A DNA stretch of 64,000 nt, from NCBI GenBank assembly GCA_016125585.1, contig WGLL01000009.1, positions 160,499 to 224,498 of the forward strand, given 5' to 3'. Position numbers and translations under genes: made by a program. Under the pieces are notes generated by a model, which saw only the letters and a list, made by a program, of their open reading frames with translations, searched no databases and had not been told where the DNA came from. Positions 33,778 through 45,410 of this stretch are shown piece after piece. Origin of the DNA: Caulobacter sp. Its GTDB lineage: Bacteria; Pseudomonadota; Alphaproteobacteria; Caulobacterales; Caulobacteraceae. The number at the start of each line of letters is the position of its first letter. The first letter of the stretch is position 1.

Positions 33778-33873
33778 GACCGGAAAGGGAGACGCCGGGT
33801 GATTTCAGGTCAAGCCGATTTTTCCCTTCACACGGCCGCCCTCCTTCGCTACTAGGCGCGCCTCACCTGCTTC

Positions 33874-33948
<75 letters not shown>

Positions 33949-33981
33949 TCGGCCCCAAACCCGAACCGGGTTTGGGGCCGA
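33949..33981 (+). terminator. Hairpin after tRNA-Thr
   Basis: A 15-bp stem: TCGGCCCCAAACCCG pairs exactly with CGGGTTTGGGGCCGA around the AAC loop. It starts directly after the CCA of the tRNA. There is no T tract, so it may act as a terminator or as a 3' processing boundary. Confidence 0.7.
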
Positions 33982-34037
33982 CCACTTTCAGGCCTGTCTT
34001 CTTCATTTCATAGTCAATGCCGCCGCCCGGCCAGACG

Positions 34038-35564
<1,527 letters not shown>

Positions 35565-35747
35565 TGAAACACCCCTGATCTGCTCGCCTATGTGGCGTAT
35601 AGAGACATACCACACATTCGAAAATGATCGCAGGGAAAATCGGAGCGCGCGGCGTCGCGTCGCCCCCGGATCCGGGGGCTCCGTCAAAAGCAGGGTTTGC
35701 GGGACCGTGGCGGCTCGATCCTGGCCGGCGCCGATCGGGCCTGGCGG

Positions 35748-36158
35748 TCAGGCCTTGATCAGGGCGGCGCCGGAGTAGCCGGCGACGGCGATGGCGGCCG
35801 TGACGAAGACGCCCCAGGCCAGATCCGCCGCCACGACGGTCCAGGAAAAGCCCTGCAGGGTGGCCATGTTGGTCAGGTCATAGGTCGCATAGGCGACGAG
35901 GCCGAAGATCGCGCCGCTGACCAGGGCGGTCGTCCACGAGCCCGTCGCCAGGGCCGGACGGACCGCGAAATAGACCACCCCGGCCAGATAGATGAGGTAG
36001 AAGGCGACGGCGGCGACCATGTTGGGCTTGGCCAGCAACAGCCCGCCGATCTCCCGCTGGTAGAGTTTCTGGGCGATCACCGCCAGCCACAGGAAATCGA
36101 GGGCGATGAACACCAGGCCCGAGGCCAGGTAGGCGGCGACAAGTCTGGTCATGGTCAT
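35748..36158 (-). CDS. DUF2177 family membrane protein
   Basis: 136 residues with four membrane helices. The DUF2177 pattern is clear: SGLVFIALDFLWLAVIAQKLYQ near the start, VYFAVRPALATGSW, and AYATYDLTNMATLQGFSW, then VVAADLAWGVFVTAAIA. Function is unknown; some members lie near photolyase or carotenoid-type genes. Here it stands alone between the monooxygenase and the nitronate monooxygenase. Confidence 0.9.
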   Translation of the reverse strand: MTMTRLVAAYLASGLVFIALDFLWLAVIAQKLYQREIGGLLLAKPNMVAAVAFYLIYLAGVVYFAVRPALATGSWTTALVSGAIFGLVAYATYDLTNMATLQGFSWTVVAADLAWGVFVTAAIAVAGYSGAALIKA

Positions 36159-36241
36159 GGCTCCGGCTGCTCTACAGGCAACCTAGATCGCCGGACGCCA
36201 GGGCCAAGGGCGGCCCGCCGCAAAGGCGGGCCCGGCGCCCC

Positions 36242-37249
36242 CTACTCCGCCGCCAGGGCCAGGGGCGCGCCTGCGGTCAGCGCGGTCTTGGCGGCCAGCT
36301 CGACCTTGGCCGCCTCGTATTCGGCGGCCAGTCTGGCGACCATCTCGCCGGCCGTCGGAATGTCTTTCACCGCGCCGATACCCTGACCGCAGCCCCAGAT
36401 GTCGCGCCAGGCCTTGGCTTCCTGGTTGCCGCCCGATCCAAAGTTCATCTTCGACGGATCGCTGACCGGCAGGTTGTCCGGGTCCAGCCCCGCGCGGACG
36501 ATCGACGGCCGCAAGTAGTTGCCGTGAACCCCGGTGAACAGGTTGCTGTAGACGATATCGTCCGCGGCGCTCTCGACGATCATGTCCTTGTAGCCTTCCA
36601 CCGCCCGGGCCTCCTGGGTCGCGATGAAGGCCGAGCCGATATAGGCCAGATCGGCCCCCATGGCCTGGGCCGACAGGATGGCCTTGCCGTGGGCGATCGA
36701 GCCCGATAGCGCCACCGGCCCGTCGAACCATTCGCGGATTTCCTGCACCAGGGCGAAGGGCGACAGGCCGCCCGCGTGACCGCCAGCGCCGGCGGCGACG
36801 GGAATCAGGCCGTCGGCCCCCTTCTCCACCGCCTTGCGCGCGAAGCGATTGGTGATCACGTCATGCAGGGTGATGCCGCCCCAGCCATGGACGGCGTTGT
36901 TGACGTCCTCCCGGGCCCCCAGCGAGGTGATGACCACGGGCACCTTGTACTTGCCGCACAGCTCGATGTCCTCCTCGAGCCGGTTGTTGGTCTTGTGGAC
37001 GATCTGGTTCACCGCGAAGGGGGCCGAGGGAAGGTCCGGATTGGCCCGGTCCCAGGCCGCCAGTTCCTCGGTGATCTGGGCCAGCCATTCGTCCAGCTGG
37101 CTGATCGGGCGGGCGTTCAGCGAGGGAAAGCTGCCGACCACCCCGGCCTTGCACTGTGCGATCACCAGTTCGGGGCCGGAGATGATGAACAGCGGCGAGC
37201 CGATCACCGGAAGACGCAGACGGTCACGCAGAATGGGCGGCAGGGCCAT
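36242..37249 (-). CDS. Nitronate monooxygenase family protein
   Basis: 335 residues in a TIM barrel of the 2-nitropropane dioxygenase type. The FMN and substrate motifs include SPLFIISGPELVIAQCKAGVVGSFP, AGAGGHAGGLSPFAL (catalytic His in the GGHAGG loop) and LAYIGSAFIATQEARA. It oxidises alkyl nitronates with FMN and O2, or detoxifies propionate-3-nitronate. It is divergent from mutA, with 188 bp between them that must hold both promoters. Confidence 0.9.
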   Translation of the reverse strand: MALPPILRDRLRLPVIGSPLFIISGPELVIAQCKAGVVGSFPSLNARPISQLDEWLAQITEELAAWDRANPDLPSAPFAVNQIVHKTNNRLEEDIELCGKYKVPVVITSLGAREDVNNAVHGWGGITLHDVITNRFARKAVEKGADGLIPVAAGAGGHAGGLSPFALVQEIREWFDGPVALSGSIAHGKAILSAQAMGADLAYIGSAFIATQEARAVEGYKDMIVESAADDIVYSNLFTGVHGNYLRPSIVRAGLDPDNLPVSDPSKMNFGSGGNQEAKAWRDIWGCGQGIGAVKDIPTAGEMVARLAAEYEAAKVELAAKTALTAGAPLALAAE

Positions 37250-37437
37250 GGATCGGGTCTCGCTGTCGAAGTTGATATACGGTGTAAATAGAACGAACGT
37301 TTGACTCCGGCAAGAGCGATCCGCAGCGGCGTCGACGGCGCCCGTTCTGCGGTTTGAGACGCCCTCCGCCGCTTGACGCTCCTTACGTCAGCAGCGCATG
37401 ACCCTGCCTCGATTGCTGCATTGCACCGGAGCCTGCC

Positions 37438-38871
37438 GTGAACGGACCGATCCTGTCCCTCGCCGACGACTTCCCCGCCGCCCCGCGCGCCGAGTGGTTG
37501 GCCTTGGTCGAGAAAACCCTCAAGGGCCGTGATTTCGACGAGGCGCTGGTGTCGCGCACGGTCGGCGGCCTGTCCGTCAAACCGCTCTACACCGAAGGCC
37601 CGGCCAACCCCCGCGATCTGTCGCCCCGGGATGCGGACCGCCCCTGGGACCTGCGCTGCGTCACCGCCCATCCCGACCCGTCCCAGGCCAACGCCGAGAT
37701 CCTCAAGGACCTCGAACAGGGCGCCGCCTCGGTCCTGGTCCGTATTGATCCGACCGGACAGAACGGCGTCGCGGTCGGCGATTCGGAAGGCCTCTCCCGG
37801 GCGCTGGATGGCGTGCTCCTCGACCTCGCGCCGGTCGCTCTCGACGCCGGCTTCCTCGGCCCCCGCGCCGCCGACTGGCTGGCGACCCTGGCCAAGGGCG
37901 CGCCCAACGCGCCCCTCGCCTTCCACATGGACCCCTTCTCGGCCTTCATCCGCACCGGCGTGTCGCCGGGACCCATGGAAAGCCACCTGGTCTCTGCCGC
38001 CACCGTCGGCGCCCGGCTGGCGGCCATCCACCCCAGGGCCAGCCTGATGCTGGCCAGCGGGACCGTCATCCATGAGGCCGGAGGCGGCGAGGCCGACGAA
38101 CTGGCGGTGATGATCGCGGCCGCGGCCGCCTACGCCCGAGCCCTGGTCCGCGCCGGCCTGACGATGCAGCAGGCCTTCGCCGGCATCACCCTCGGCGTCT
38201 CCGTCGATGGCGAGTACTTCACCGGCGTCGCCAAGTTGCGCGCGGCCGTGGCCCTCTGGGCCCGCCTTACAGCGGCCTGCGGCGTCACCGTCTCGCCGAG
38301 GATCGAGGCCCGTTCCTCGCACCGGATGCTGACCCGCAAGGATCCCTGGACCAACCTGATCCGCCTCACCGCCGCGGGCTTCGCCGCCGCTGTCGGCGGC
38401 GCCGACGCCTTGGTCCTGGGGGCCTACAGCGACGCCATCGGCCTGCCGACCGCCTTCGCCCGCCGCCAGGCCCGCAACACCCAGCTGGTGCTGATGGAAG
38501 AGTCGCATCTGGGCCGGGTCGCCGATCCCGCCGGGGGCTCCGCCTATATCGAGACCCTGACTGACCAGATCGCCCGCGCCGCCTGGAGCGGTTTCCAGGC
38601 CATCGAAGCGGAAGGCGGACTGATCGAGGCCCTCTCCAAAGGCGTGGTCGCCGCCGCCGTCACCGCCACCCGCGACGCATGGCTGGCCGCGCCCCACAGG
38701 ATTCTGGGCGTCACCGCCTTCCCCAACGCCGACGAAACGCCCGCCGAGGTGCTGACCGTCGATCCGGCCGCCTTCGCCGTGACCGGTCCCGATCCGCGCC
38801 TGCCCGGGCCCGGCGCGACCTGTCCCGCCCTGCCCCCTGTCCGCCTCGCCGCCGCCCATGAGGAGGCCTGA
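37438..38871 (+). CDS. mutA: Methylmalonyl-CoA mutase small subunit
   Basis: 477 residues from GTG 37438. The TIM-barrel half is similar to MutB but with no working cobalamin-binding His motif and a shortened C-terminus, as expected for the small chain. Segments such as [35 protein letters not shown] and [30 protein letters not shown] are typical. It pairs with MutB to isomerise methylmalonyl-CoA to succinyl-CoA. Four bases separate it from mutB. Confidence 0.94.
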   Translation: MNGPILSLADDFPAAPRAEWLALVEKTLKGRDFDEALVSRTVGGLSVKPLYTEGPANPRDLSPRDADRPWDLRCVTAHPDPSQANAEILKDLEQGAASVLVRIDPTGQNGVAVGDSEGLSRALDGVLLDLAPVALDAGFLGPRAADWLATLAKGAPNAPLAFHMDPFSAFIRTGVSPGPMESHLVSAATVGARLAAIHPRASLMLASGTVIHEAGGGEADELAVMIAAAAAYARALVRAGLTMQQAFAGITLGVSVDGEYFTGVAKLRAAVALWARLTAACGVTVSPRIEARSSHRMLTRKDPWTNLIRLTAAGFAAAVGGADALVLGAYSDAIGLPTAFARRQARNTQLVLMEESHLGRVADPAGGSAYIETLTDQIARAAWSGFQAIEAEGGLIEALSKGVVAAAVTATRDAWLAAPHRILGVTAFPNADETPAEVLTVDPAAFAVTGPDPRLPGPGATCPALPPVRLAAAHEEA

Positions 38872-38875
38872 GCCC

Positions 38876-41035
38876 ATGACCGCCTTCCCCAACTTCGCCG
38901 AACTGGACTTTGACGCCACCCCCCTGGTCCAGGCGCCCGCCGCCGACGGCCCGGCCTGGGAAACGCCGGAAGGCGTCGCCGTCGCCCCGGCCTACGGTCC
39001 AGAAGACACCGCCGGCCTCGACTTCCTCACCGGCTATCCCGGCGTCGCGCCCTTCCTGCGCGGGCCCTATCCGACGATGTATGTGACCAATCCCTGGACG
39101 GTGCGGCAGTACGCCGGCTTCTCGACCGCCGAGGATTCCAACGCCTTCTACCGCCGCAACCTGGCCGCGGGGCAAATGGGCCTGTCGGTCGCCTTCGACC
39201 TGGCGACCCACCGGGGCTACGATTCCGACCATGAGCGGGTAAAGGGGGATGTCGGCATGGCCGGCGTCGCTATCGACAGCATCCTCGACATGCGCACCCT
39301 GTTCGACGGCATCCCGCTCGACAAGATGAGCGTCTCCATGACCATGAATGGCGCGGTGCTGCCGATCCTGGCCCTCTACATCGTCGCCGCCGAGGAACAG
39401 GGGGTCGCCCCTGAAAAGCTGTCCGGGACCATCCAGAACGACATCCTCAAGGAGTTCATGGTCCGCAACACCTACATCTATCCGCCGGCGCCTTCGATGC
39501 GGATCATTTCGGACATCTTTTCATACACTTCGAGCAATATGCCGAAGTTCAACTCGATCTCGATCTCCGGCTATCACATGCAGGAAGCCGGGGCGACGGC
39601 GGACCTCGAGCTGGCCTACACCCTGGCCGACGGCATCGAATACGCCCGGGCCGGCGTGGCCGCGGGCATGGACATCGACGTCTTCGCCCCGCGCCTGAGC
39701 TTCTTCTGGGCCATCGGCATGAACTACTTCATGGAAGTGGCCAAGATGCGGGCCGCGCGCCTGCTCTGGGCCCGGCTGATGAAGCGGGAGTTTGATCCCA
39801 AGGACAGCCGCTCGCTGTCCCTGCGCACCCACAGCCAGACCTCCGGCTGGTCGCTGGCGGCCCAGGACGTGTTCAACAACGTCGCCCGGACCTGCGTCGA
39901 GGCCATGGCGGCGGTCAACGGCCAGACCCAGAGCCTGCACACCAACTCCCTCGACGAAGCCCTTGCTTTGCCTACGGATTTCTCCGCCCGCATCAGCCGC
40001 AACACCCAGCTGTTCCTGCAGATGGAAAGCGGCACGACCCGGGTCGCGGATCCCTGGGGCGGCAGCTACTACGTCGAACGCCTGACCCACGATCTGGCCG
40101 CCCGCGCGCTGGAGCACATCGAGGAGGTCGAGGCGCTCGGCGGCATGGCCAAGGCCATCGAACAGGGCCTGCCTAAGCTGCGCATCGAGGAAGCCGCCGC
40201 CCGCACCCAGGCGCGGATCGACGCCAATCGCCAGAGCGTGGTCGGGGTCAATCGCTACCGTCCCGAAGTCGCCGACGACATCCCGGTGCTCAAGGTCGAC
40301 AACAGCGCTGTCCGCACCGCTCAGCTGGAAAAACTGAAAAGACTCAAGGCGGAACGCAACGAAGCTGAGACGCAGGCCGCGCTTGATGCGCTCGAGGCCG
40401 GCGCCCGCGCCGATGGCAACCTGCTGGCGCTGGCGGTCGACGCCGCCCGCGCCAAGGCCACGGTCGGCGAGATCAGCTACGCCCTCGAGAAGGTGTTTGG
40501 CCGCCACCGCGCCGAGATCAAGTCGATCCAGGGGGTCTATATGAAGGAAGCCGGTTCCGACGCCGCCGTCGCCCGGGCCAAGGCCATGGTCGAGGCCTTT
40601 GAACAGGCCGACGGTCGCCGTCCCCGCATCCTGATCGCCAAGATGGGTCAGGACGGCCACGACCGGGGCCAGAAGGTGATCGCCACCGCCTTCGCCGACC
40701 TCGGTTTCGACGTCGACATCGGTCCCCTCTTCCAGACCCCCGCCGAAGCCGCCCGCCAGGCCGTCGAGAACGACGTCCATGTGGTCGGCGCCAGCTCCCT
40801 GGCCGCCGGTCACCTGACCCTGGCCCCGGAACTCAAGGCCGAACTGGCCAGCCAGGGCCGCCCCGACATCATGACGGTGATCGGCGGCGTGATCCCGCCC
40901 CAGGACTGGCCGGAACTGGAAGCCGCCGGCGTCGCCGCCATCTTCCCGCCCGGCACCGTCATCGCCGAAGCCGCCATCGACCTGCTGCAGAAGCTGAACC
41001 GGCAGTTGGGCTACGACCAGGCGGCGGCAGACTAG
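38876..41035 (+). CDS. mutB: Methylmalonyl-CoA mutase large (catalytic) subunit
   Basis: 719 residues from ATG 38876, with ribosome site GAGGAGG. The N-terminal barrel has [21 protein letters not shown], and the C-terminal B12 domain has D593-x-H595-x2-G598 in [12 protein letters not shown], giving base-off His-on cobalamin binding. It isomerises (R)-methylmalonyl-CoA to succinyl-CoA, feeding propionate and odd-chain or branched carbon into the TCA cycle. MeaB, its protective GTPase, is encoded 3.3 kb downstream. Confidence 0.97.
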   Translation: MTAFPNFAELDFDATPLVQAPAADGPAWETPEGVAVAPAYGPEDTAGLDFLTGYPGVAPFLRGPYPTMYVTNPWTVRQYAGFSTAEDSNAFYRRNLAAGQMGLSVAFDLATHRGYDSDHERVKGDVGMAGVAIDSILDMRTLFDGIPLDKMSVSMTMNGAVLPILALYIVAAEEQGVAPEKLSGTIQNDILKEFMVRNTYIYPPAPSMRIISDIFSYTSSNMPKFNSISISGYHMQEAGATADLELAYTLADGIEYARAGVAAGMDIDVFAPRLSFFWAIGMNYFMEVAKMRAARLLWARLMKREFDPKDSRSLSLRTHSQTSGWSLAAQDVFNNVARTCVEAMAAVNGQTQSLHTNSLDEALALPTDFSARISRNTQLFLQMESGTTRVADPWGGSYYVERLTHDLAARALEHIEEVEALGGMAKAIEQGLPKLRIEEAAARTQARIDANRQSVVGVNRYRPEVADDIPVLKVDNSAVRTAQLEKLKRLKAERNEAETQAALDALEAGARADGNLLALAVDAARAKATVGEISYALEKVFGRHRAEIKSIQGVYMKEAGSDAAVARAKAMVEAFEQADGRRPRILIAKMGQDGHDRGQKVIATAFADLGFDVDIGPLFQTPAEAARQAVENDVHVVGASSLAAGHLTLAPELKAELASQGRPDIMTVIGGVIPPQDWPELEAAGVAAIFPPGTVIAEAAIDLLQKLNRQLGYDQAAAD

Positions 41036-41040
41036 ACCTG

Positions 41041-41541
41041 ATGCGCCGGATGACGCACCCCCTGCGCGTCGCCCTGGCGATCCTGGCGGGAACGGTCTTC
41101 AGCCCATTGTTCTTCGCCGTGGCGGGCTTGGCGATGGCCTTTGTGGAATCGCCCGGAGGCCTTGCGCCGGGGGTGGCCCCCGACGTCACAGGCTTCTTCA
41201 TCATGTTGTTGTGGGTCTGGTTGACCGGCCTCCTGTTCGGAGGCCCGATTGCTCTGGCCGCCCTCCTGATCCTGTTCGGCCCCATGTGGTGGTTCCTCCA
41301 CAGGGCCCGTGCCGGCGCGGCCACGTTTGTCGGACTTGCGGCGGTCGCCAGCGGCTTGGCCGGTTTGCTGCTGCTTCTGCTCACGGCCGGAACAGTCGGT
41401 CCGGAGGCGGTAAAGCTCATTCCGGTCTTCGTGATGACCGGGGCGCTGACGGGGGCGATCATGTGGCCCATCGCCTATGCGGGTGCGGCTCGCCATCCAG
41501 ATGTCCGAGATCTTCCGCAGGCCAATTTCACCTCAGTCTGA
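41041..41541 (+). CDS. Four-helix membrane protein of unknown function
   Basis: 166 residues, about four membrane spans, starting 5 bp after mutB, so possibly on its message. The last span region TGALTGAIMWPIAYAGAARHP resembles the corresponding part of the next small protein (VGAITGLAVWKVAYGQPAAS). No domain is recognised. Composition and codon use match neighbours, so it is probably a real gene with an unknown role. Confidence 0.65.
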   Translation: MRRMTHPLRVALAILAGTVFSPLFFAVAGLAMAFVESPGGLAPGVAPDVTGFFIMLLWVWLTGLLFGGPIALAALLILFGPMWWFLHRARAGAATFVGLAAVASGLAGLLLLLLTAGTVGPEAVKLIPVFVMTGALTGAIMWPIAYAGAARHPDVRDLPQANFTSV

Positions 41542-41633
41542 TCAAGCCCGTCTTTTGACCGCGCCTGCACCGCGCCTGCGCGAGCCCTGATCTCGCCGCC
41601 CCCAGGATGCTCCCGCCGCAACAGGAGCTGTTC

Positions 41634-42074
41634 ATGTCGCCGATACCCTCGACCCGCATCGCCCTCGCCGCCGTCACCGCCTGGCTGCTCCCCTCGCTCA
41701 TCCTGGCCAATGTCATCATGATCGGCGACGCCGTCACCGCCAGCGGCCCCGACGCCGACATGATCAGCGCCGCCGTCACGGCCTGGATCGCCGGCCCGGT
41801 CATGGGCCTGGTGATGGGTTGGCCCTTCCTGCTGGCGGCCTTCTGCGCCTGGGCTCTGCTGCATCGCTGGAACCTGGTCAGTCCGAAGGCGGCCGTCGGC
41901 ACGGGCCTGATGTGCGGCGTCGCGGCCGGCCTCTGGCTCGCCGGCAAGCCGACCTTCGGAGACGAGACCGGCCTGTTGTTCCTCGGCCCGGTCGTCGGTG
42001 CGATCACCGGGCTCGCCGTCTGGAAGGTCGCCTATGGCCAGCCGGCGGCCTCAGCTGATCCCGGTCATCCCTGA
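41634..42074 (+). CDS. Four-helix membrane protein, possible paralogue of the upstream gene
   Basis: 146 residues from ATG 41634 (CAGGAG upstream). Four hydrophobic spans: LAAVTAWLLPSLILANVIM, AVTAWIAGPVMGLVMGWPFLLAAFCAWALL, VGTGLMCGVAAGLWLAG and LLFLGPVVGAITGLAVW. Similar helix spacing and C-terminal GAxTGxxxW to the preceding gene. Its last 24 bp overlap, convergently, the end of the SDR gene. Function unknown. Confidence 0.65.
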   Translation: MSPIPSTRIALAAVTAWLLPSLILANVIMIGDAVTASGPDADMISAAVTAWIAGPVMGLVMGWPFLLAAFCAWALLHRWNLVSPKAAVGTGLMCGVAAGLWLAGKPTFGDETGLLFLGPVVGAITGLAVWKVAYGQPAASADPGHP

Positions 42075-42890
42075 GTCCACAGCCAGGGTCTGCCCCGTCA
42101 CATAGACGCTCTCGTCGCTGATCAGGAACAGGGCCGCATAGGCGATCTCCCAGCCAGTCGCCTGCCGGCCGAAGGGCACCGGCGCCGCGCCGCGACTGGG
42201 CCGCCCCCGGGTCGCCTCCCGGCCCAGAGGCGTGTCCACCAGACCCGGCGCGATGATATTGGCCCGCACGCCCTTGCGCGCGCCTTCCATGGCCACATGC
42301 CGCATCAGCCCGCCCAGCGCCGCCTTGGAAGAGTCATAGGCCGGCAGGCGCGACCCGGCGGCCAGGCCGGCGATGGAAGAGATGAAGACGATCGGGCTGC
42401 CCGGCTCCAGCACCGGCAGGGCCTCGCGGCAGCACAGCATCGGCCCGCGCAGATTGACCCCCAGCACCTGGTCCCAGGCCTTGGTCGTCACCGCCGCCAG
42501 GCCCAGCCCGCCCACGCCGATGCCGACGTTCAGGGCGAGACCATCGAGGCCGCCCATCTCCCGCGCCGCCTGCTCGACCATGGCGACGACGTCGGACTCA
42601 TGACTGATGTCGGCCTGGATGACGAAGCCCTGGCCGCCCTCGGCCTCGATCAAGCGCACCGTCTCGGCGGCGCTGGTCTCGTCGCGATCCGCCACCGCGA
42701 CCTGGGCGCCCTCGCGCGCGAACAGCAGGCACATCGCCCGGCCATTGCCGACCGGATCGGTCTCCGCGTCGACCGTGCGCTGGCCGCCGCCGACCACCAG
42801 GATCCGTCGGCCCTTCAGCCGGCCCCGGCCCGGCGCCCTGCCCTCGGACTCAGCGCTCGGCGGACGGATGTAGCGTTCCTGGTCGGACAT
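42051..42890 (-). CDS. SDR family oxidoreductase
   Basis: 279 residues with an N-terminal extension of about 28 residues before the cofactor loop, which is non-classical (VVGGGQRTVDAETDPVGNG). The rest is normal: ALNVGIGVGG, the catalytic IVFISSIAG Ser region, YDSSK (Tyr and Lys) and the PG segment IIAPGLVDTP. The NAG motif is NVG. NAD(P)H-dependent; substrate unknown. The altered glycine loop suggests an atypical cofactor pocket. Confidence 0.85.
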   Translation of the reverse strand: MSDQERYIRPPSAESEGRAPGRGRLKGRRILVVGGGQRTVDAETDPVGNGRAMCLLFAREGAQVAVADRDETSAAETVRLIEAEGGQGFVIQADISHESDVVAMVEQAAREMGGLDGLALNVGIGVGGLGLAAVTTKAWDQVLGVNLRGPMLCCREALPVLEPGSPIVFISSIAGLAAGSRLPAYDSSKAALGGLMRHVAMEGARKGVRANIIAPGLVDTPLGREATRGRPSRGAAPVPFGRQATGWEIAYAALFLISDESVYVTGQTLAVDSGMTGIS

Positions 42891-42957
42891 GCGGCGGTCT
42901 CTCCCTGACTCTTGCAGGGATCATCGCGCGGCGGGCGGCCGCTGGAAAGCCCGCCGG

Positions 42958-43386
42958 TCAGTGAGCGACGCGGCGGCCCCCGGGCGTCTTATGGGCTGGT
43001 TTCTTGCGGGCATGCTTCCGCTCAGGCACGTCCTCGGGCGCGCCGTGGCGATCCTCTACGTCCTTCTGCAAGGCGGTCGCCGCCATCAGATGCCCCCGCC
43101 AGAAGAAGTCGATGGCGTCGCCGACGATGGGCACTTCAGAGGTCAGGGCGTCGAGCCCCAGATAGCTGAGCATGCGCAGAAAGGTGCCGAAGGACACCCG
43201 GGCCCGCGCCGCCTCGAACAGCAGGAACAGCCCCGCCGCAAGGCTGTAGGTAATGCCAACGCCGGGAATCCAGGTCAGGAGGCCGTCGAGCCCCACGCCA
43301 AAGGGACCGATCCCGATCACCCGGTCCGAAATGGTCTTGATCGACTCAGCGGATTTCCAGGCGCTGTGGGCGCGTTCTCGGCTCAT
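42958..43386 (-). CDS. DUF4112 domain-containing protein
   Basis: 142 residues. The DUF4112 core DRVIGIGPFGVGLDGLLTWIPGVGITYSLAAGLFLLFEAARAR, then VPIVGDAIDFFWRG, has two hydrophobic segments. The C-terminal 30 residues are rich in Lys, His and Arg. It is a probable membrane protein of unknown role. A second DUF4112 gene lies 236 bp to the right on the same strand, with a palindromic repeat between. Confidence 0.88.
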   Translation of the reverse strand: MSRERAHSAWKSAESIKTISDRVIGIGPFGVGLDGLLTWIPGVGITYSLAAGLFLLFEAARARVSFGTFLRMLSYLGLDALTSEVPIVGDAIDFFWRGHLMAATALQKDVEDRHGAPEDVPERKHARKKPAHKTPGGRRVAH

Positions 43387-43465
43387 GGGACGTCAGCGTA
43401 TAACGACGGCGTCCGTTCCGCCTAGCCTCAATCAGCACCGGCGAATTGACCCGCTTTCTTCCGCC

Positions 43466-43571
43466 CACCCCGGCGACCGCCGGGGCCCATCCGGCTGAGC
43501 GCCCATCTTTCAGGACAAGCCGGCCGGCCAGACGCCCGACAATGGATCCCGGCCTTCGCCGGGAAGAGCGG
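43466..43571. repeat. Palindromic intergenic repeat, copy 1
   Basis: Two facing ends: CCCCGGCGACCGCCGGGGCC and, downstream, ATGGATCCCGGCCTTCGCC with GGGAAGAGCGG. The right end matches the core of the copies near 45.8 and 49.9 kb (TCCCGGCGAAGGCCGGGA-CCA), while the left end is diverged. It fills most of the gap between the two DUF4112 genes. Confidence 0.7.
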
Positions 43572-43622
43572 AATTCAAGAGCTTGCCCGTATTTCGAACA
43601 GCTCCTGCCCGCAAACAGAGTC

Positions 43623-44153
43623 TCAACCGTGGGGCGGAATGGAGGGCAGGTCCTGCGCCTTGTCCGAGCCGCCGTCACCGCCAAGGAAAACCACGCGGCG
43701 GCTCTCCTTGCCGGCCCGCACCCGGCCCATCAGATCCCGGTATTCGACCGAATGCATCGCCTCCCGGCGGGTGCCTTCGAAATAGATGGTCTCTTCCATA
43801 TGTTTGAGCAGCAGGTCTGCCGACCATTTGTGGCCGGTGAAGAAGGCGTCGGCGATCGCGCCCTTCTTGCCGAACAGGGGCGCCAGGGTGTCGATCGTGA
43901 GAATGGCGAACATCTGCACCAGAACCATCATCGAGGCGCGAGCGCGGACGCCATCGAAGATCAGCAGGGCGCCGGCAAGGGCGCTGTAGGTCACGCCGGG
44001 ATTGATCTTGCCGATGTTGGGCAGCACGTTCAGGGCCGCGTCCATGCCGATCCCGAAGGGACCGACGCCGACGACGTTGTCGGACAGTTTCTTGATCTGC
44101 TCGATGTTCTTGCGGATGTTGTGCAGCTCAACGTGGGTGCGGGCGAAAACCAT
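43623..44153 (-). CDS. DUF4112 domain-containing protein
   Basis: 176 residues, paralogous to the gene on its left: LSDNVVGVGPFGIGMDAALNVLPNIGKINPGVTYSALAGALLIFDGVRARA is followed by LAPLFGKKGAIADAFFTGHKW and a longer, charged C-terminus. Both share V-G-[IV]-GPFG-[IV]-G-[LM]-D. The GKINPGV replacing the IPGVGI of the other suggests divergence. Function unknown. Confidence 0.85.
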   Translation of the reverse strand: MVFARTHVELHNIRKNIEQIKKLSDNVVGVGPFGIGMDAALNVLPNIGKINPGVTYSALAGALLIFDGVRARASMMVLVQMFAILTIDTLAPLFGKKGAIADAFFTGHKWSADLLLKHMEETIYFEGTRREAMHSVEYRDLMGRVRAGKESRRVVFLGGDGGSDKAQDLPSIPPHG

Positions 44154-44355
44154 AATCAGCTCCAGATCACCGTGGAGCCGCGACGCGCCCCTTAACCACT
44201 CTGCCTCAATGCTTACGGAAGTTGAATGGCTTTGGGTGAGGATTCACGCTCCGGCCAGCGGTATCGCCCCGACAGTCGCCCACGGCGCGAATTTGAGACG
44301 GTCCGCCGCCCGTCAAAGCCTTCCGTCGCGGCCACACCTGCCCTAAAGCCCAACC

Positions 44356-45336
44356 ATGGCCACCGTTCTTAACCATGAAGATCTGGCGCGCGCCCTGATC
44401 GCCCGGGATCGCGCCGCCCTGGGCCGGGCCATCACCCTCGTCGAGAGCCGCCGCGCCGATCATCAGCTGGCGGCCCGCGCCCTCCTGAAGACCATCATGC
44501 CCCACACCGGCGGCGCCCAGAGGGTCGGGATCACCGGTGTCCCGGGCGCCGGCAAGTCGACAACCATCGAGGCCCTGGGCTGCAATCTGACCGCCGCCGG
44601 CCACCGCGTGGCGGTCCTGGCCGTCGATCCCTCCTCCACCCGCAACGGCGGTTCGATCCTTGGCGACAAGACCCGCATGGAGCGGCTGGCGATGGATCCG
44701 GCCGCCTTCATCCGTCCCTCGCCCAGCGGCGGCGAACTGGGCGGCGTCGCCCGCAAGACCCGCGAGGCCGTCCTGCTCTGCGAGGCGGCGGGCTTTGATG
44801 TGGTCATCGTCGAGACCGTCGGCGTGGGTCAGTCCGAGATCGTCGTTGCCGATATGGTCGATATCTTCCTGGCCATTCTCATCCCCAGCGGCGGCGACGA
44901 GCTTCAGGGAATCAAGAAGGGTCTGATCGAGATCGCCGACCTGATCCTGATCAACAAGGCCGACATCGATCCGCCCCGGGCGGAGCGCTCGGCGCGGGAC
45001 TATCGCAACGCCCTGCATATCCTCACCCCCGCCAGCCCGGACTGGACGCCGCCGGTCCTGACGGCGTCCGGCCTCAACAATGCCGGCCTCGACCGGCTCT
45101 GGGCCCAGATCGAGCGGCATCGCGAGGTGATGACCGCCAACGGCGAACGGGCCGCCCGCCGCGCGGCACAGAACATCCGCTGGATGCAGGCCATGGTCCG
45201 CGACCGGCTGGAGGCGGCGTTCAAGGCCGACCCGGTCGTCGCCGCATTGGCGCAGGACCTGGAGGCCCGCGTCAGATCAGGCGAGATGCCGGCCTCGCTG
45301 GCGGCTGATCGCCTGCTCGCCGCCTTCGGTCTCTGA
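44356..45336 (+). CDS. meaB: Methylmalonyl-CoA mutase-associated GTPase MeaB
   Basis: 326 residues of the G3E GTPase family. Walker A GVPGAGKST is at residues 61-69, the Mg/switch motifs include DPSSTRNGGSILGDKTRME and ETVGVGQSE, and the base-specificity motif is NKAD. MeaB protects methylmalonyl-CoA mutase from inactivation and gates cobalamin loading. It lies 3.3 kb from mutAB, rather than next to it, but in the same orientation. Confidence 0.95.
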   Translation: MATVLNHEDLARALIARDRAALGRAITLVESRRADHQLAARALLKTIMPHTGGAQRVGITGVPGAGKSTTIEALGCNLTAAGHRVAVLAVDPSSTRNGGSILGDKTRMERLAMDPAAFIRPSPSGGELGGVARKTREAVLLCEAAGFDVVIVETVGVGQSEIVVADMVDIFLAILIPSGGDELQGIKKGLIEIADLILINKADIDPPRAERSARDYRNALHILTPASPDWTPPVLTASGLNNAGLDRLWAQIERHREVMTANGERAARRAAQNIRWMQAMVRDRLEAAFKADPVVAALAQDLEARVRSGEMPASLAADRLLAAFGL

Positions 45337-45410
45337 GAACGCCCCCCTTTTCGATGTTTTCCGCCGCGCGCGACGCGGCGACCCTGTCGGCCCTGGACAG
45401 GAGTTCATCG

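Noticed and set aside
35588..35620. Imperfect inverted repeat TGTGGCGTAT / ATACCACACA upstream of the monooxygenase
   Set aside because: The arms need an insertion to align and are too weak to call an operator.
44215..44375. TTAACC-like sequences that recall CtrA half-sites near meaB
   Set aside because: No TTAA-N7-TTAA pair is present, and one lies inside the coding region.
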